This document shows positions 22,030-30,157 of a stretch of 64,000 nt of DNA, piece by piece (position 1 is the first letter of the stretch; each line of letters begins with the position of its first letter). The translations under genes and the position numbers were made by a program. The stretch is from Micrococcales bacterium. Its GTDB lineage: Bacteria > Actinomycetota > Actinomycetes > S36-B12 > UBA10799. Location of the stretch: positions 186,001 through 250,000 of the forward strand of contig JADKAV010000001.1 in NCBI GenBank assembly GCA_016719135.1, in the 5' to 3' direction. Under the pieces are notes generated by a model, which ran no database searches, was not told where the DNA came from, and worked only from the letters and a program-made list of their open reading frames with translations.

Positions 22030-23886
22030 GTGGTTACCACCCCATCGAAGAAGACCGTCCGCCTGAGCCGGGTCATTGTGCGTTTTGCCGGTGACTCCGG
22101 GGACGGCATGCAGTTGACCGGCGACCGGTTCACCTGGGAGTCGGCGGCGAACGGTAACGATCTATCGACCCTGCCGGACTTCCCCGCGGAGATCCGAGCG
22201 CCACAGGGGACTCTGCCCGGCGTGAGCGCATTCCAGCTGCACTTCGCCGACCACGACATCGTCACTCCCGGCGATGCCCCCGACGTGCTCGTGGCCATGA
22301 ATCCGGCTGCCTTGATGGCCAGTCTTCCGCTGCTCAAGCCGGGGGCGGAGATCATCGTCAACACCGACGAGTTCAGCAAACGCAACCTGACGAAGATCGG
22401 ACTGACCACCAGTCCGCTGGACGACGACACGCTGGCCACCTTCTCGGTGCGCCCCGTGCCGTTGCCCTCCATGACAGTCGAGGCGCTGGCCGGCTTCGGG
22501 CTCGGCAAGAAGGACGCGGAACGGGCCAAGAACATGTTCGCCCTCGGGCTGTTGAGTTGGCTGTATCACCGCGAACTCGACGCCACCGAGCACTTCCTCA
22601 ACGACAAGTTCGCCCGCAAACCGGAGATCCTGAAGGCCAACGTCGCGGCCTTGCACGCCGGCTACAACTACGGGGACACGACCGAGGATTTCGTGGTGCG
22701 CTACGAAGTGGCCCCGGCTCCGGTCCCGGCCGGCACCTACCGCAACATCAGCGGAAACCTCGCGCTGTCCTACGGTTTGATCGCGGCGGCCCGGCGCAGC
22801 GCCCTGCCTCTGTTCCTCGGGTCGTACCCGATCACCCCGGCCAGCGACATCCTGCACGAACTGAGCCGGCACAAGCACTTCAACGTGACCACGTTCCAGG
22901 CCGAGGACGAGATCGCCGGGATCGGGGCGGCCCTCGGCGCGGCATACGGAGGGGCACTGGGCGTGACCACCACCTCCGGGCCGGGCCTCGCGCTGAAGAG
23001 CGAGACCATCGGATTGGCGGTGGCCCTGGAACTGCCGCTGCTGGTCGTGGACGTGCAACGCGGAGGGCCGTCGACCGGCTTGCCCACCAAGACCGAGCAG
23101 GCCGATCTGCTGCAGGCGCTGTACGGGCGCAATGGCGAATCACCGGTGGCCGTGGTTGCTCCCAAGTCACCGTCCGACTGCTTCGATGCTGCCATCGAGG
23201 CGGTCCGGATCGCGGTCACCTACCGGACGCCCGTACTGCTGCTGTCCGACGGATACCTGGCCAACGGACAGGAGCCCTGGGCCATCCCGGACCTGGCCGA
23301 CCTGCCCACCCTGAACCCCGGTTTCGCCACCGAACCCAATGGACCGGACGGTGAGTTCCTTCCGTTCCTGCGCGATCCCGAGACCCTTGCCCGGCCGTGG
23401 GCGATCCCCGGCACCCCCGGGTTGGCACACCGGGTCGGCGGTATCGAGAAGGCCGACCGAACGGGCAACATCTCCTACGACCCCGACAACCACGACACGA
23501 TGGTCCGGCTGCGGCAGGCCAAGATCGACGGCATCGATGTGCCTGATCTCGAGGTGGACGACCCGGACGGCGACGCCGACCTGCTGGTCATCGGCTGGGG
23601 TTCCACTTACGGCCCCATCACCGCTGGGGTTCGACGCGTGCGCAAGGAGGGCAAGAAGGTCGCCCAGGCCCACCTGCGACACCTCAGTCCGATGCCGAAG
23701 AACACCGGTGAGGTCCTGAGGTCGTACCGCAAGGTTCTGGTGCCTGAGATGAACCTGGGCCAGCTCGCGCTGCTGCTGCGCGGACGGTTCCTGGTGGACG
23801 CGGTCGGCTTCAACCAGGTTCGCGGACTGCCGTTCACCGCGCCGCAGATGCAAGACGTGATCAACGAGATGCTGGAGGGGGTGTGA
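22030..23886 (+). CDS. korA: 2-oxoacid:ferredoxin oxidoreductase subunit alpha (fused gamma–alpha)
   Basis: Large subunit of 2-oxoglutarate (or related 2-oxoacid):ferredoxin oxidoreductase, which oxidatively decarboxylates the acid to an acyl-CoA and reduces ferredoxin. The gamma domain comes first (VRFAGDSGDGMQLTGDRF, around residues 12–30). The alpha pyrimidine-binding domain follows (LGSYPITPASDILHELS, TTTSGPGLALKSE), ending in the transketolase C-terminal fold. It has 618 residues from GTG 22030, preceded by GAGGAAG; an in-frame start at 21988 is less likely. It overlaps korB. The fused arrangement is the aerobic type known from mycobacteria. Confidence 0.92.
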   Translation: MVTTPSKKTVRLSRVIVRFAGDSGDGMQLTGDRFTWESAANGNDLSTLPDFPAEIRAPQGTLPGVSAFQLHFADHDIVTPGDAPDVLVAMNPAALMASLPLLKPGAEIIVNTDEFSKRNLTKIGLTTSPLDDDTLATFSVRPVPLPSMTVEALAGFGLGKKDAERAKNMFALGLLSWLYHRELDATEHFLNDKFARKPEILKANVAALHAGYNYGDTTEDFVVRYEVAPAPVPAGTYRNISGNLALSYGLIAAARRSALPLFLGSYPITPASDILHELSRHKHFNVTTFQAEDEIAGIGAALGAAYGGALGVTTTSGPGLALKSETIGLAVALELPLLVVDVQRGGPSTGLPTKTEQADLLQALYGRNGESPVAVVAPKSPSDCFDAAIEAVRIAVTYRTPVLLLSDGYLANGQEPWAIPDLADLPTLNPGFATEPNGPDGEFLPFLRDPETLARPWAIPGTPGLAHRVGGIEKADRTGNISYDPDNHDTMVRLRQAKIDGIDVPDLEVDDPDGDADLLVIGWGSTYGPITAGVRRVRKEGKKVAQAHLRHLSPMPKNTGEVLRSYRKVLVPEMNLGQLALLLRGRFLVDAVGFNQVRGLPFTAPQMQDVINEMLEGV

Positions 23887-24860
23887 TGACCGAGATCCCG
23901 CTGAAAGCCAAGGATTTCAAGTCCGACCAGGAGGTTCGGTGGTGCCCGGGTTGTGGCGACTACGCGATCCTCGCGGCGGTGCAGTCCTTCCTGCCCGAAC
24001 TCGGCCGCAAACCCGAGGACATCGTGTTCGTCTCCGGGATCGGCTGCTCGTCGCGATTCCCGTACTACCTGTCGACCTACGGCCTGCACTCGATCCACGG
24101 CCGTGCACCGGCGATCGCCACCGGCCTGTCGGTCAGTCGGCCGGACCTGGACGTGTGGGTGGTGACAGGTGACGGCGACGCCCTGTCGATCGGCGGCAAC
24201 CACCTGATCCACGCACTGCGCCGCAACGTGAACATCACCATCCTGTTGTTCAACAACCGCATCTACGGGCTGACCAAAGGGCAGTACTCCCCCACGTCCG
24301 AACCCGGCAAGGTCACCAAGTCGACGCCGGTGGGTTCGGTCGACCGGCCCTTCAACCCCATCTCCCTGGCGCTAGGGGCCGACGCGACGTTCGTGGCGCG
24401 GACTATCGACTCCGACCGCGCCCACCTGATTGAGGTGCTGCGGGCGGCCGCCGAGCACCGCGGCACGTCGCTGGTGGAGATCTACCAGAACTGCAACATC
24501 TTCAACGACGGAGCCTTCGACCTGCTGAAGAACCCGACCACCCGTGACGAGGCGCTGATCCCGCTACGCGCCGGCGAGCCGATCGTCTTCGGGGATCGTC
24601 GCGTGGTGCGCGACGCCACCGGGCACCTGCAGGTCTCCGAGCACGGCGAACCGGTCGTGCACGATCCGACCGACCTCGAGTTGGCCTTCGCGTTGTCCCG
24701 GCTCTCCGGGGTGGCGCTCGACCATACGCCGATCGGCATCTTCCGCAGCGTTGAACAGCCGACCTACGACGACGAGGTCCGCGCCCAAACCGACGACCGC
24801 GCCAACGAGGACGACCTACAGGCTCTGCTGACCGGACCCGATCCCTGGACCGTGAACTGA
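23886..24860 (+). CDS. korB: 2-oxoacid:ferredoxin oxidoreductase subunit beta
   Basis: A 324-residue TPP-binding subunit. It has WCPGCGDYAIL at the N-terminus and the TPP/Mg motif GDGDALSIGGNHLIHALRRN. It also has GIGCSSRFPYYL and NRIYGLTKGQYSPTSE. It carries one [4Fe-4S] cluster in this family and passes electrons to ferredoxin. Start ATG 23886 (a GTG at 23883 is possible) overlaps the korA stop. With korA it may bypass or replace 2-oxoglutarate dehydrogenase and supply reduced ferredoxin to the divergent NuoB/C/I-like proteins. Confidence 0.92.
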   Translation: MTEIPLKAKDFKSDQEVRWCPGCGDYAILAAVQSFLPELGRKPEDIVFVSGIGCSSRFPYYLSTYGLHSIHGRAPAIATGLSVSRPDLDVWVVTGDGDALSIGGNHLIHALRRNVNITILLFNNRIYGLTKGQYSPTSEPGKVTKSTPVGSVDRPFNPISLALGADATFVARTIDSDRAHLIEVLRAAAEHRGTSLVEIYQNCNIFNDGAFDLLKNPTTRDEALIPLRAGEPIVFGDRRVVRDATGHLQVSEHGEPVVHDPTDLELAFALSRLSGVALDHTPIGIFRSVEQPTYDDEVRAQTDDRANEDDLQALLTGPDPWTVN

Positions 24861-24863
24861 GAA

Positions 24864-25750
24864 ATGACCGCGCCGGTCTGATCTACGGGATCGGCGCGTA
24901 CTCGCTCTGGGGCCTGTTTCCGCTGTACTGGCCACTGCTGGAACCGGCGTCCTCCTGGGAGATCCTGGCCCACCGGATGGTGTGGAGCTTCGTCTTCCTG
25001 CTGATCATCAACATCTTCATGCGCACGTGGTCCCGAGTGCGCGATGCGCTGGCCGACCCACGCACCCGACTCCTGTTGCTGGTGGCTGCAGCCCTCGTGT
25101 CGGTCAATTGGGGCACCTACATCTGGGCGGTCAACAACGGCTACGTCGTGGAGAGCTCGCTGGGGTACTTCATCAATCCTCTGGTCTCGGTGGCGCTGGG
25201 CGTGTTCGTCCTCGGCGAGACACTGCGACGACTGCAATGGATCGCCGTGGGGATCGCCGCCGTGGCGGTCGGCGTGCTCACCCTCTCCTACGGTCGGCCG
25301 CCCTGGATCGCACTGATCCTCGCGTTCAGTTTCGGCATCTACGGCTTGGTGCGTAAGCAAGCAGGAGTCCAAGCGGTCCCGGCCCTGACCGTGGAAACCG
25401 GATTCCAAGCGCCGTTCGCGCTGATCTACTTCGGGGTGCTGGCCGCGACGGGCACGATGACGTTCGGCGCCTCCCCCGGCAACTCGGTGATGCTGATGAC
25501 CGCGGGGATAGCCACGACCATCCCGCTTCTTCTCTTCGGCGCCGCCGCGATCCGGCTGCCGCTGGTAGCGCTCGGGCTGCTGCAGTACCTGGCACCCGTG
25601 CTGCAGTTCGTCATCGGCATCACTGTCTTCGGCGAGCACATGCCGCTGGAACGCTGGCTGGGTTTTGTGCTCGTGTGGTTCGCGTTGTCGGTGTTCACGT
25701 TCGACGTCATCCGCAATGCCCGGCGTCCGATCGCCGAACCGCCGCTCTGA
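24864..25750 (+). CDS. rarD: RarD-type EamA permease (start region probably carries a one-base deletion)
   Basis: Ten-helix drug/metabolite superfamily permease of about 295 residues. The N-terminus GLIYGIGAYSLWGLFPLYWP and LAHRMVWSFVFLL are RarD hallmarks. An internal ATG at 24977 would cut away the first helix, so the real start must be upstream. The frame has no ATG or GTG there, only CTG 24857. The ATG at 24864 enters the right frame if one C is added to the CC at 24868–24869 (MTRAGLIYG). I therefore suspect a sequence error. The substrate is unknown for most homologues. It begins 3 bp after the korB stop. Confidence 0.82.
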
Positions 25751-25791
25751 GGCGGTCCCGGCGTTGCGCGGGCCCAGTTCTGAAGCCGTAG

Positions 25792-25979
25792 ATGCAACGG
25801 CTGTTCGGTGACCGCGCACCCCCGCCGCATATGCAACAACTGCCCGGTGTCCACGCACCCCCGCGAAACAGCCGTTGGACTTGCGCACACACGTTGGAGA
25901 TGCGCACAGGCGTTGGAGTTCCGCGGCCGTTCCTTCTCCAACCCACGTACCTAGGTCCAACCCCCGTACCCAACTCCAA
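25792..25979. repeat. cluster of short direct and inverted repeats in a convergent gap
   Basis: The 297-bp gap between rarD (plus) and the phosphodiesterase (minus) has no gene. It holds two imperfect 39-bp units starting ATGCAAC at 25792 and 25831, both ending CGCACCCCCGC. Three units beginning CGTTGGA follow at about 25872, 25890 and 25908. The complementary TCCAAC then recurs three times, in CTCCAACCCACGTACC, GGTCCAACCCCCGTACCC and ACTCCAACGG, to about 25979. The two arms could fold into a long imperfect hairpin. Confidence 0.7.
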
Positions 25980-26047
25980 CGGCTGCCACCTGACCACACC
26001 CCCGCGCAACAGACCCTCGGTCCTCGCGCCGTCGCTGCAACACCCGA

Positions 26048-27181
26048 TCAACGCAGGCGGTATTTCTTCGCCTTCTTGAACGCGGCGTACTTGGATGTCT
26101 TCTTGGCCTTGTAAGTGATCTTGACCTTGCCCGAGGACTTGGTCACGACGCTCACCTTGCCTTTGGGTCCCTTCTGCTTCTTGCCCTTGCCGCTCACCGA
26201 GACAATGACCTTCTTGCCGGCATTGGTCGTGCAGGTCCGTTTGAGCAGCACGACCCTGGCGTCGGCCGGTAGTTTCTTCGGCAGCTTCGCGCACTTGGCC
26301 TTCTGCTTCCTCGGCGCCTTGCAGTAAGTCGTGGACGCTGCCCACTGCTGGTACTGCTCCGGATAGTCGGTGATGATCCCCTTCGGCTTGAGCTTGGCCA
26401 TGGCCGCCCAGCCGGCCGGATCGTCGCCCTTGGTGATCAGGTTGTACCAGGCGTACAGCGTGATCCCCGACGTGCGCAAAGCGTCGGCGATGCTCGGATC
26501 ATTGCTCAGAACGACGTTGATCAACCCGGCCCACGCACCCTCAGGGACGTCGGAGGGCTTCACATTCAGCCCGGACAGCGGGTCCTGGAACCATATCTGC
26601 GGATAGCCGGGCAACAGTGTCTTGAACTGTTCCAGTTCGGGTTTGAGGAAGGACGGCACAACCACTTGGGCACCGGAGTCCTTGACCAGCTGTGCGTACA
26701 GCTCGACCCAGGTCGGGTTCGGCATCGCGGGTTTGTACTCCGGCCACACGGACACGTTGTTGTCCTTGGCGTATTTCAGGACATCGGCGAACAACGGGAC
26801 CTGCCCACCGTTGTTGTCCAGCTGCAGCGTCTTGATGTAGTCGTAGGTGCTCTGCGACACCAGCCCGGTCCCATTGGTGGTGCGCTCAAGCGCGTCGTCG
26901 TGCATGATGATGGCCACGTTGTCGACGGTGAAACGGACGTCGGTCTCGAGCACCTTCACCCCGAGCCCTACGGACTTCTCGAAAGCGGGCCAGGAGTTCT
27001 CGAGCAGGTATGGATCCTTGCCCACACCACCACCGCCGCGGTGGGCGATCAGTTCAGGGACGTAACACGTAGTGGCGGCGACGGACTTGTCGGGCGCGGC
27101 CGGTTCACTGGCCACCGCGGGAACGGTGGCGGTGGACAAGACGAGGGCCGAACAGATCAATGCGATGCGCATGAGCGCCAA
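26048..27181 (-). CDS. secreted glycerophosphodiester phosphodiesterase with basic C-terminal tail
   Basis: A 377-residue exported enzyme that hydrolyses glycerophosphodiesters to glycerol-3-phosphate and an alcohol. The signal peptide is RIALICSALVLSTATVPAVA. GDPD motifs follow: LIAHRGGGG, ENSWPAF, LETDVRFTVDNVAIIMHDD (metal ligands Glu, Asp, His) and WPEYKP. After the TIM barrel (to about residue 285) comes a tail of roughly 90 residues rich in Lys with two Cys, ending KKYRLR. It resembles small beta-rich C-terminal modules of secreted actinobacterial proteins and may bind anionic wall polymers. The start may be the second ATG (27172). Confidence 0.85.
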   Translation of the reverse strand: MALMRIALICSALVLSTATVPAVASEPAAPDKSVAATTCYVPELIAHRGGGGVGKDPYLLENSWPAFEKSVGLGVKVLETDVRFTVDNVAIIMHDDALERTTNGTGLVSQSTYDYIKTLQLDNNGGQVPLFADVLKYAKDNNVSVWPEYKPAMPNPTWVELYAQLVKDSGAQVVVPSFLKPELEQFKTLLPGYPQIWFQDPLSGLNVKPSDVPEGAWAGLINVVLSNDPSIADALRTSGITLYAWYNLITKGDDPAGWAAMAKLKPKGIITDYPEQYQQWAASTTYCKAPRKQKAKCAKLPKKLPADARVVLLKRTCTTNAGKKVIVSVSGKGKKQKGPKGKVSVVTKSSGKVKITYKAKKTSKYAAFKKAKKYRLR

Positions 27182-27202
27182 GATACCGCGCGTGCAGACC
27201 GC

Positions 27203-27337
27203 TTAGCCGCCGCTACACAGATCTCCCCCGTCACAGCAGGGCTGCAGGTAGTAGCACTGGGGGCACTGGTCCTTGCCGCCCTTGCGAACCATCAGCACAC
27301 GTTCACACGCTGGACACGGGCCTGGCTCACCGAACAC
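27203..27337 (-). CDS. small Cys-rich protein, possible zinc ribbon
   Basis: A 44-residue ORF from GTG 27337 to TAA 27203. Cysteines are arranged CPAC, then CPQC 16 residues after it, then CC and one further Cys near the end (YYLQPCCDGGDLCSGG). The first four would make a plausible Zn ribbon. It lies between the AGPS-like gene (upstream, 29 bp) and the phosphodiesterase, on the same strand. No clear ribosome site is seen. It could be a genuine conserved small protein or a chance frame. I favour the first because of the Cys pattern. Confidence 0.5.
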   Translation of the reverse strand: MFGEPGPCPACERVLMVRKGGKDQCPQCYYLQPCCDGGDLCSGG

Positions 27338-27366
27338 GAGGCCAGGCTAGATGCGCACGCCATGGA

Positions 27367-28929
27367 TCAGTCTGCGGCGCGCCGGTGATTCAGGCCGACC
27401 AGCACGCCCGGGTTGAGCAGACCGGCCGGGTCGACGGCGTTCTTCGCTGCGCGCAGGGCAGCGGCGAACGGCTCTGGGCGTTGCTGGTCGTACCACGGCA
27501 TGTGGTCGCGGCCGACACCGTGATGGTGTGTGATGGTGCCGCCGGCGGCGAGTAGCGCATCGCTGACCCTGACCTTGATGGCGTCCCAGGCGTCGATCTC
27601 CTCGCCTCGCGCGACGGGCGCCAGGACGGTGAAGTAGGGAGCGGCGCCGTCTGTGTAGACGTGGGTCAATCGGCAGGTGACCCGACCGGGACGGCCACAG
27701 ACCTCAATCACCGCCGACTGTGCGGCGTCGCGCACATCCGAGATCAGGCCGTCGAGCCGGTCCCAAGTCGTCGCGGTCTCGAACGTCTCGGCCATGACCC
27801 CGACACTCACCAGGATGTCGCGCAGGTACGGTGCTTGCAGAAACGCCCCCCGCCACGAATCGGCGGCGCTCTCGGCGATGTCCTCGGCTGCGTGCTTGCG
27901 GCATATCCGTTGCGCTGCAGACAGCTCCGCCGCCACGTCCAGCGAACCCTCGAAGCCGAGGACCAGCAGCGGGCGAGGATCGTCGCCCGGAGCCTCCTCG
28001 CCGTCGATCAGGCGACAGTTGGCCGGCGAAAGACCGGCGTGCAGAACCTCCCGCAGCGCCTCGCAGCCCGCAGCGAAATCCGGCAGGCGCATGCTCGCGC
28101 CCTGCTTGTACTCCGGACGCGGAACCACCCGCAGCCACGCCTGTGTGATCACTGCAAGCGCTCCCTCGCTGCCCAGCAACAGCCGGTCCGGGCTGGGACC
28201 CGCACCGCTGGCCGGCAGCCTGCGCGACTCCCACAGCCCCCGCGGGGTGATCGCGCGGATCGACTCGACCATGTCATCGATGTGGGTCGGTCCGGATGCG
28301 TAGTGCCCACCGGCGCGGGTTGCGATCCAGCCGCCGACGGTGGAGAACTCGAACGACTGCGGAAAGAACCGCGTGGTCAGTCCGCGCTGCTTGAGCTGCT
28401 CTTCGACCACCGGCCCCGCGGCACCGGCCTGCACCGACGCCGCCCGGGATGCCACATCGACTTCCAGTACCCGGTCCATGTGGCTGACGTCGAGGCTCAC
28501 AATGCCGTTGTACGCCTCGAGGCCGCGCGGTTCGACACCCCCGACGACACTGGTTCCACCTCCATACGGAATCACCGCGGCGTGCTGGGTGTCGGCCCAT
28601 TCCAGGACCCGCTCGACATCGCGCTCGGATCTCGGGTAGGCGACGAAGTCCGGCGCGTTGGCAAAATCTCCCCGGAATCCCCGCACAACATCGCGATACG
28701 CCTTGCCCAATGCGTGAACGGCCCGATTGCGCCGGTCGGCCACGGTGATGTCCGCGAGGTCACCGGGTTTCAGGCGCGGCGCCGGCAGCTGGGCCGATTC
28801 CAGCGGCACGGGCATCTGGACCTCCGATCCCCCGAAGCCCAGTTGCTCGATCACCAGCGGAACCGTGTCCCGGATCTCTTGTTCAGTCAATGCTGAGTCC
28901 GCCAACCCCCAGCCCCAATGCTTCTTCAT
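27367..28929 (-). CDS. FAD-linked oxidase related to alkyldihydroxyacetonephosphate synthase
   Basis: A 520-residue flavoprotein of the VAO/AGPS type. The N-terminus WGWGLADSALTEQEI is common to bacterial AGPS-like proteins. The FAD domain has VIPYGGGTSVVGGVE, FPQSFEFSTVGGWIATRAGG and LLGSEGALAVITQAWLRV. Near the C-terminus GTITHHHGVGRDHMPWY carries the catalytic His cluster, followed by DPAGLLNPGVL. AGPS forms the ether bond of ether lipids, but bacterial members may instead oxidise hydroxy acids. TAGACT sits 6 nt before ATG 28929, suggesting a leaderless mRNA. It is divergent from the acyl-CoA dehydrogenase. Confidence 0.82.
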   Translation of the reverse strand: MKKHWGWGLADSALTEQEIRDTVPLVIEQLGFGGSEVQMPVPLESAQLPAPRLKPGDLADITVADRRNRAVHALGKAYRDVVRGFRGDFANAPDFVAYPRSERDVERVLEWADTQHAAVIPYGGGTSVVGGVEPRGLEAYNGIVSLDVSHMDRVLEVDVASRAASVQAGAAGPVVEEQLKQRGLTTRFFPQSFEFSTVGGWIATRAGGHYASGPTHIDDMVESIRAITPRGLWESRRLPASGAGPSPDRLLLGSEGALAVITQAWLRVVPRPEYKQGASMRLPDFAAGCEALREVLHAGLSPANCRLIDGEEAPGDDPRPLLVLGFEGSLDVAAELSAAQRICRKHAAEDIAESAADSWRGAFLQAPYLRDILVSVGVMAETFETATTWDRLDGLISDVRDAAQSAVIEVCGRPGRVTCRLTHVYTDGAAPYFTVLAPVARGEEIDAWDAIKVRVSDALLAAGGTITHHHGVGRDHMPWYDQQRPEPFAAALRAAKNAVDPAGLLNPGVLVGLNHRRAAD

Positions 28930-28935
28930 GGGTTC

Positions 28936-28941
28936 AGTCTA
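28936..28941 (-). promoter_or_regulatory. putative -10 box of the AGPS-like gene, leaderless spacing
   Basis: Minus-strand TAGACT ends 6 nt before the ATG at 28929. The initiating nucleotide would be about the A of the start codon. Confidence 0.5.
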
Positions 28942-28989
28942 TCCTGGATCCGCGGGGTCAAGCAGGGTTTGCCACACGCAACGTCACCG

Positions 28990-28995
28990 TAGGGT
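28990..28995 (+). promoter_or_regulatory. putative -10 box of the acyl-CoA dehydrogenase gene
   Basis: TAGGGT ends 6 nt before ATG 29002. The intervening GGAGGC could also be read as a ribosome site, so the gene may be leaderless or use another promoter. Confidence 0.45.
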
Positions 28996-29001
28996 GGAGG
29001 C

Positions 29002-30123
29002 ATGGCCGACGAGTTCATGACCGAGGAACGCACAGCTCTCACCGCCACTGTGCGCGACTTCACCGCCGAACACATCGTGGGGAACCTCCCCGAGTGGGAG
29101 CGGACCGGCGACATCCCCCGAGAGCTGCACAAACGCGCCGGGGACCTGGGCCTGCTGGGGATCGGTTTCGACGAGTCGGTGGGCGGCAGTGGCGGTGATC
29201 TCGCCGACGGTTACGCCGTCACAGAGGCCATTTTGTCCGCTGGCGGTTCGGGCGGGCTCATCGCCGGGCTGTTCACGCACGGCATCGCAATTCCGCACAT
29301 CATCGACTCCGGCAATCAGGACCTGATCGATCGCTGGGTACGGCCGGTGTTCGCCGGGGACAAGATCGCCTGCCTTGCGGTCACCGAACCGGGCGGCGGG
29401 TCGGACGTGGCAAACCTGCGCACGGTCGCCGACGAGTCCGGCGACTCCTGGGTACTCAACGGGTCCAAGACGTTCATCACGTCCGGCGCACGCGCCGACG
29501 TGGCGGTGGTGGCCGCGCGCCTGCGTGGCGTTTCGGGGGCCCAGGGTGTCGGGTTGTTCGCCGTTCCGACCGACCAACCCGGGTATCAGGTCACCAGCAG
29601 ACTGCAGAAGATGGGCTGGCACTGCAGCGACACCGCCGAGTTCGGGCTTGTGGACGCGCGTGGTGAACTGATCACCGAGCAGGGCTTCGCCTCCCTGGCC
29701 CGGCACTTCGCCACTGAAAGACTCTCCCTGGGAGTGACTGGTTACGCGACGGCTGCACGCTGCGTGGATCTCACCCGGGAGTGGATCACCCAGCGTGAGA
29801 CGTTCGGGCGGCCCTTGTCCACACGGCAGGTGATCCGGCACACGTTCGTCGAGATGAGTCGACGCACCGACGTCGCCCGCTCGTACATCCGGAATATGAC
29901 GCTGTCCGATGAGGTGACCGTGCTCGATGCGATCTACGCCAAACAAACAGGCGTCAACTGTGCAGCGTTCGTGACGGATCGCGCGGTGCAATTGCTCGGA
30001 GGCATGGGATACGTCAGCGACGGCGAGGTCGAGCGGCACTACCGCGACGCGCGCATCCTGGGGATCGGCGGCGGCGCAGATGAAGTGATGGCTGATCTGG
30101 CGGCGAGGTTGCTGGGGCTGTAG
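29002..30123 (+). CDS. acyl-CoA dehydrogenase family protein
   Basis: A 373-residue FAD enzyme that introduces a 2,3-double bond into acyl-CoA. Visible family motifs are LAVTEPGGGSDVANL, GSKTFITSGARADV and the C-terminal LLGGMGYVSDGEVERHYRDA. The Glu found in the IYEGTSEI motif of short- and medium-chain enzymes is replaced (ILGIGGGADEV). A Glu in FATERLSLG instead matches the position used by isovaleryl- and long-chain-type enzymes, so activity is plausible. The chain-length substrate cannot be told. Divergent from the AGPS-like flavoprotein, 72 bp apart. Confidence 0.88.
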   Translation: MADEFMTEERTALTATVRDFTAEHIVGNLPEWERTGDIPRELHKRAGDLGLLGIGFDESVGGSGGDLADGYAVTEAILSAGGSGGLIAGLFTHGIAIPHIIDSGNQDLIDRWVRPVFAGDKIACLAVTEPGGGSDVANLRTVADESGDSWVLNGSKTFITSGARADVAVVAARLRGVSGAQGVGLFAVPTDQPGYQVTSRLQKMGWHCSDTAEFGLVDARGELITEQGFASLARHFATERLSLGVTGYATAARCVDLTREWITQRETFGRPLSTRQVIRHTFVEMSRRTDVARSYIRNMTLSDEVTVLDAIYAKQTGVNCAAFVTDRAVQLLGGMGYVSDGEVERHYRDARILGIGGGADEVMADLAARLLGL

Positions 30124-30157
30124 GTGGGGCCGCTGCGCCGGACCGTTCGTGGAGTGT

